Positions 60,254-64,000 of a stretch of 64,000 nt of DNA are shown here, in pieces. Both the position numbers and the translations under genes were made by a program. The stretch spans positions 2,418,001 through 2,482,000 of the forward strand of contig NZ_JACCBA010000001.1 in the NCBI RefSeq assembly GCF_013409365.1, read 5' to 3'. The notes beneath the pieces are model-generated. The model had not been told where the DNA came from, did no database searches, and saw only the letters and a list, made by a program, of their open reading frames with translations. Every line of letters starts with the position of its first letter. The stretch's first letter is position 1. Source of the stretch: Actinomadura luteofluorescens. Its GTDB lineage: Bacteria; Actinomycetota; Actinomycetes; Streptosporangiales; Streptosporangiaceae.

Positions 60254-60442
60254 CTAGGGCGCTTGACCCTCGGGGGTGAGGGGGCCGTGGTGGGAGCATT
60301 CGGCGGTCCAGGCCGTCGGGGTGACCTGGACTTTCAGGCGGCGGCGGCAGTCGGGGCAGTAGCGGGGCGGTTCCATCCGGCGGGCGGTCCGGCAGGGGGT
60401 GTGGTCGCCCTCGGCGGGCTCGCCGCAGCGGTCGCAGTACAC
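60254..60442 (-). CDS. bsaP: Biotin synthase auxiliary protein-like small zinc/Fe-S finger (BsaP)
   Basis: A 62-residue protein with cysteines as CDRC, a further single Cys in HTPCRTA, CPDC and one in AECSHHG. The stretch EPPRYCPDCRRRLKVQVTPTAW matches, from memory, the actinobacterial BsaP proteins that support BioB and bind an Fe-S cluster. The start is a GTG at 60442. It converges with the antitoxin-like gene and sits just downstream of a biotin-dependent carboxylase subunit gene. In mycobacteria bsaP follows bioB directly; here the two are 2.3 kb apart. Confidence 0.75.
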   Translation of the reverse strand: MYCDRCGEPAEGDHTPCRTARRMEPPRYCPDCRRRLKVQVTPTAWTAECSHHGPLTPEGQAP

Positions 60443-60477
60443 GGCGTCACTCTACGACGGGCGCCCGGGCAGCGCGC

Positions 60478-61824
60478 TCAGGGGGCCTGGGGGCTGCGCA
60501 TGCGCGTCACCAGCCCGGTGTCGTAGTCGCCACTGGCGAACTCCGGGCGGTCGAGTAGTTCGCGCAGGAAGGGCAGGTTCGTCGGCGGGCCCTCGATGTG
60601 GAACGCCTCCAGGGCGGCGCGGGCGCGGGCCAGGGCGTGGGGGCGGTCGTCGCCGTGGACGCACAGCTTGGCCAGCAGCGGGTCGTAGTGGCGGGTCACG
60701 GTGGTGCCCTCGGCGTAGCCGGCGTCGATGCGGATGCCCTCGCCGACGGGCTCCTCCCACACCGTGATCTCGCCCGTGCCGGGCAGGAAGCGGTGCGGGT
60801 CCTCGGCGCAGACGCGGAACTCGACGGCGTGCCCGCGCGGGGCGGTGCCGGTGAAGGAGACCGGTTCGCCGGCGGCGATCCGGAACTGCTGCTCGACGAG
60901 GTCGATGCCGGTGACGAGTTCGGTGATCGGGTGCTCGATCTGGAGGCGGGTGTCCATCTCCAGGAAGTAGAACTCCTGCGCGGCCGGGTCGACGAGGCAT
61001 TCGACGGTGCCGGCGCCGCGGTAGCCGACGGCCTCGCCCGCGCGGACGGCGGCGGCCAGCATCCGCTCGCGCAGCGCCGGGGTGACGCCGGGGGACGGGG
61101 ACTCCTCCACGACCTTGCCGTACCGGCGCTGGACGGAGCAGTCGCGCTCCCCCAGCGCGACGACCGTGCCGTCGGCGAGGCCGAGGATCTGCACCTCGAC
61201 GTGCCGGGCGCGCTCGACGTACCGCTCCAGCAGGATGTCGCCGCGGCCGAAGAGCCGCTCGGAGGCGGCGCGGGCCTCCTCGAACGCCTTGCGCAGCGAC
61301 GTCTCGTCGCGGGCCGCGGCCAGCCCGATGCCGCCGCCGCCCGCGGCGGGCTTCACCATGACGGGGTAGCCGATGCGCTCGGCCTCCTCGGCGGCCGTCG
61401 CCGCGTCGGGCACGGGCTCCCAGACCCCGGGCGCCACGGGGACGCCCGCCTCCTTCATCAGGTTCCGGGCGTTGATCTTGTCGCCCATCCGGGCGATGGC
61501 GAGCGCCGGCGGGCCGACCCAGACCAGGCCGCGCTCGGCGACCTGCCGGGCGAACGCGGCGCTCTCGGCGAGGAACCCGTGGCCGGGGTGGACGGCCTGC
61601 GCGTTGGTCCGGTGCGCGGCCTCCAGGATCGCGGCCGCGTTGAGGTAGCTGCCGGACGGCTCCGCGGGCCCGATCAGGACGGCCTCGTCCGCCTCGGCGA
61701 CGAAGGGCAGTCCCTCGTCGGCCGCGGAGTACACCGCGATCGCCTTGAGCCCCATCGCGCGCGCGGTGTGCACGATCCGCCCGGCGATCTCGCCGCGGTT
61801 GGCCACGAGCACCGACTCGAACAC
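60478..61824 (-). CDS. accC: Biotin carboxylase (acyl-CoA carboxylase subunit)
   Basis: A 448-residue ATP-grasp biotin carboxylase. ANRGEIAGRIVHTARAMG opens the domain. KPAAGGGGIGLA is the glycine-rich ATP loop, EMDTRLQIEHPITEL the catalytic segment, and GHAVEFRVCAEDP follows. It lacks the C-terminal biotinyl (BCCP) domain found in actinobacterial AccA3-like fused subunits, so it must use a separate carrier. No carboxyltransferase gene is adjacent. It depends on the biotin made by bioF, bioD and bioB nearby. Confidence 0.94.
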   Translation of the reverse strand: MFESVLVANRGEIAGRIVHTARAMGLKAIAVYSAADEGLPFVAEADEAVLIGPAEPSGSYLNAAAILEAAHRTNAQAVHPGHGFLAESAAFARQVAERGLVWVGPPALAIARMGDKINARNLMKEAGVPVAPGVWEPVPDAATAAEEAERIGYPVMVKPAAGGGGIGLAAARDETSLRKAFEEARAASERLFGRGDILLERYVERARHVEVQILGLADGTVVALGERDCSVQRRYGKVVEESPSPGVTPALRERMLAAAVRAGEAVGYRGAGTVECLVDPAAQEFYFLEMDTRLQIEHPITELVTGIDLVEQQFRIAAGEPVSFTGTAPRGHAVEFRVCAEDPHRFLPGTGEITVWEEPVGEGIRIDAGYAEGTTVTRHYDPLLAKLCVHGDDRPHALARARAALEAFHIEGPPTNLPFLRELLDRPEFASGDYDTGLVTRMRSPQAP

Positions 61825-62013
61825 CTGCGGACTCCTCCTCGTGGACCGGCGGGATCCGGCGTCCCGCCCCGGCAGAGACTAGTGGGCCGGTGGCTCCGCG
61901 ACCGACGATTCCCGGGTCCTCGCCTCGCACACCCCGTGTGGCGAACGTCTCGGCGTCCAGATCCCGGGCCGCGCGCGGACAGGGGGCCCGGCGAGAGCCG
62001 GCCCCCCTTCACC

Positions 62014-64000
62014 TCAGCCCGAGACGATGGTCCGGGCGACCGCGGCCGGGACCTCCGCGTAGGACGCGAACCGCATGGTGAACACCCCGCGGCCCGACGT
62101 CATGCCGCGCAGGTGCCCGACATAGCCGAACATCTCCGACAGCGGGACGAGGGCGTGCACGATCCGGGCGCCGGCCCGCTCGTCGGTCCCCTCGATCCGG
62201 CCGCGCCGGGCGTTGAGGTCGCCGATCACCGCGCCCAGGTGCTCCTCGGGGGCGGTGACCTCGACGGTCATCACCGGTTCGAGCAGCACGGGGGACGCGC
62301 GCCGCACCGCCTCGCCGAACGCCAGCGAACCGGCGATCTTGAAGGCGAGCTCGGACGAGTCGACGGGATGGAAGTCGCCGTCCAGCAGCGTGACCCGCAC
62401 GCCCGTCATCTCGTACCCGGCGAGGACGCCGAAGCGCATCGCCTCCTGGCAGCCCGCGTCCACCGAGGGGATGAACTCCTTCGGGATCCGCCCGCCGGTG
62501 ACCCGGTTGACGAACTCGTACCCGTCCTCGATGGGTTCGACGGCGATTTGCACCTTCGCGTACTGGCCCTTGCCTCCCGACTGTTTGCGGTGCGTGAGGT
62601 CGACCCGGTCGACCGCCGCGCGGATCGTCTCGCGGTAGGCCACCCGCGGCCGGCCGACGCCCGCCTCGACGTGGAACTCCTCCCGCATCCGGTCGATGAG
62701 GATCTCCAGGTGGAGCTCGCCCATCCCGCCGATGACGGTCTGGCCCTCCTCGTCATGGACCTGGAACGACGGATCCTCCTCCGAGAGCCGCTGGATCGCG
62801 GCGCTCAGCTTCTCCCGGTCGGCCTTGGAGCGCGGCTCGATCGCGACCTCGATGACCGGCGCCGGGAAGTCCATGGACTCCAGGACCACCGGGCGCGCGG
62901 CGTCGCAGAGCGTCTCGCCGGTGAAGGTCTGCTTGAGCCCCATCACCGCGACGATGTCGCCGGCGCCCGCCGACGCGATCTCCTCGCGCGTGTCGGCGTG
63001 CATGCGGTAGATCTTGCCGATCCGCTCCCTGCGCTCCTTGACGCTGTTGAGCACGCTCGCGCCCGCCTCCAGCCGCCCGGTGTAGATCCGGACGAAGGTG
63101 AGCCGGCCCAGGTGCCGGTCACTCACGATCTTGAACGCGAGCGCGGAGAGCGGGGTCCGCTCCAGGGCGTCCCCGATCTCCGGCGGTGCGACGTCGAGCG
63201 GCGACGGCAGGTACCGCACCACCGCGTCCAGCAGGGGCTCGACGCCCTTGTTGCGGAACGCGCTGCCGCACAGCACCGGGGTGGCCTCGGAGGCGACGGT
63301 GAGCCGGCGGATCGCCGCGTGCAGTTGCTCCGGCGACGGTTCCGCACCGCCCACGTACAGCTCCATGACCTCCTCGTCGCGCTCGGCGAGCGTCTCGACG
63401 AGCCTGCCGCGCCAGCGGCGGACGTCCTCGGCCATGCCGGACGGGACGTCCACCACGGCGTGCCGGTCGTCCGGCCAGACGTGCGCCCGCCCGGAGACGA
63501 GGTCGACGACGCCCTCGAACCCGGACTCGGCGCCGATCGGCAGCTGCACGACCAGCGGGACGGCGCCGAGCCGCTCGCCGATCATGTCGACGCAGCGCGC
63601 GAAGTCGGCGCCGGCGCGGTCGAGCTTGTTGACGAAGCAGATCCGCGGCACGCCGTAGCGGTCGGCCTGGCGCCACACCGTCTCCGACTGCGGCTCGACG
63701 CCCGCGACGCCGTCGAACACGGCCACGGCGCCGTCGAGGACGCGCAGGCACCGTTCGACCTCGATCGTGAAGTCGACGTGGCCCGGCGTGTCGATCAGGT
63801 TGATCGTGTGCTCGCCGCCGGGGGCCGTCCTGGACGGTCCAGCGGCAGGTCGTCGCCGCGGAGGTGATGGTGATGCCCCGGTCGCGCTCCTGCTTGGTGT
63901 AGTCCAGCGCGGTGTTGCCGTCGTGCACCTCGCCGATGCGGTGCGACACGCCGGTGTAGAAGAGGATCCGCTCGGCGGTCGTCGTCTTGCCGGCGTCGAT
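62014..64000 (-). CDS. Elongation factor G paralogue, 5' end cut by window, apparent 1-nt frameshift
   Basis: From 64000 the frame begins [21 protein letters not shown], the G1 loop of EF-G, so about 20 residues are missing. After ATTCRWT the reading frame shifts by one base at a run of five G on the plus strand (63820-63824). From there [15 protein letters not shown] (G3), [10 protein letters not shown] (G4) and domains II-V run to the stop at 62014. Domain IV reads [14 protein letters not shown] and the end is [15 protein letters not shown]. The sequence is closer to second EF-G copies than to a housekeeping one, in my judgement. The frameshift could be a sequencing error. Confidence 0.9.
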   Translation of the reverse strand, partial: STPARRRPPSGSSSTPACRTASARCTTATPRWTTPSRSATGASPSPPRRRPAAGPSRTAPGGEHTINLIDTPGHVDFTIEVERCLRVLDGAVAVFDGVAGVEPQSETVWRQADRYGVPRICFVNKLDRAGADFARCVDMIGERLGAVPLVVQLPIGAESGFEGVVDLVSGRAHVWPDDRHAVVDVPSGMAEDVRRWRGRLVETLAERDEEVMELYVGGAEPSPEQLHAAIRRLTVASEATPVLCGSAFRNKGVEPLLDAVVRYLPSPLDVAPPEIGDALERTPLSALAFKIVSDRHLGRLTFVRIYTGRLEAGASVLNSVKERRERIGKIYRMHADTREEIASAGAGDIVAVMGLKQTFTGETLCDAARPVVLESMDFPAPVIEVAIEPRSKADREKLSAAIQRLSEEDPSFQVHDEEGQTVIGGMGELHLEILIDRMREEFHVEAGVGRPRVAYRETIRAAVDRVDLTHRKQSGGKGQYAKVQIAVEPIEDGYEFVNRVTGGRIPKEFIPSVDAGCQEAMRFGVLAGYEMTGVRVTLLDGDFHPVDSSELAFKIAGSLAFGEAVRRASPVLLEPVMTVEVTAPEEHLGAVIGDLNARRGRIEGTDERAGARIVHALVPLSEMFGYVGHLRGMTSGRGVFTMRFASYAEVPAAVARTIVSG

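Noticed and set aside
60598..63867. Long plus-strand frame spanning the biotin carboxylase and EF-G genes
   Set aside because: It crosses two recognised opposite-strand genes and the intergenic gap, and shows no domain.
1..64000. CRISPR array, tRNA, rRNA, transposase, integrase or prophage genes
   Set aside because: No regularly spaced short repeats, no clover-leaf sequence with CCA-type ends and no recombinase motif were found. The 89-bp repeats are too far apart and carry no transposase gene.

Overview
The base composition is high-GC with heavy codon bias, many starts are GTG, and genes often overlap by ATGA or GTGA. Together with the gene content this points to the chromosome of a filamentous actinomycete. 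The NIT-kinase/Roadblock/DUF742/GTPase conservons, multifunctional Kgd, nickel SOD with its SodX protease, PdtaS next to a WhiB protein, and mycobacterial-type SDR/crotonase genes fit the Streptosporangiales/Thermomonosporaceae (Actinomadura-like) best, but the genus is an inference. No rRNA, tRNA, CRISPR array, prophage or transposase was recognised.

Layout. 1-1143: 5' part of a ROK regulator cut by the window edge. 1595-9821: two tandem conservons (cvnABCD-like), each kinase-Roadblock-DUF742-GTPase with overlapping genes on the minus strand. 10161-16757: a CbiX-like protein without the usual metal histidine, a crotonase/SDR acyl-CoA pair, a DapB-like oxidoreductase, a DedA protein, a glutathionyl-hydroquinone-reductase-type GST and an AIM24 protein. 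17215-22868: kgd with its small DUF6104 partner, then a DUF4097/PadR pair with a clear operator. 22902-28145: quinone-oxidoreductase-like MDR, a polar amino acid ABC transporter and malic enzyme. 28210-32599: ABC exporter, a kinase-less sensor-domain paralogue and a NarL-type two-component system in one operon. 32717-33694: divergent sodX and sodN. 34641-49089: a carbohydrate island with glucarate-dehydratase-like enolase, GH38 alpha-mannosidase, sugar ABC importer, FadR-type GntR regulator, esterase, secreted beta-propeller protein, SDR, mutarotase-like protein, PhyH-family oxygenase and KDG-type sugar kinase. 49603-54860: RsbW-like anti-sigma factor and SigB/F-type sigma factor, lipid kinase, WhiB1/WblE and PdtaS. 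54938-61824: biotin genes bioF, bioD and bioB, a DasR-like GntR regulator, a BsaP-like biotin synthase auxiliary protein and a biotin carboxylase. 62014-64000: an EF-G paralogue cut by the window edge and carrying an apparent 1-nt frameshift.

The signal least explained by known features is an interspersed 89-bp repeat. It has four full copies (1457, 16809, 49376 and 53032, all exactly 89 bp) plus partial derivatives. Both ends are GCGATCGC, and the interior holds a 7-bp stem and a C(GAA)G mini-hairpin that vary between copies by compensatory changes. In three of four copies it follows a gene's 3' end, with a terminator-like hairpin between. A second notable signal is a near-palindromic operator (AGTCATC-NN-ATSACTT) at three promoters of the carbohydrate island. 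At two of them it lies between a shared TAGACA -35-like box and the -10 region, which suggests a local GntR regulon.
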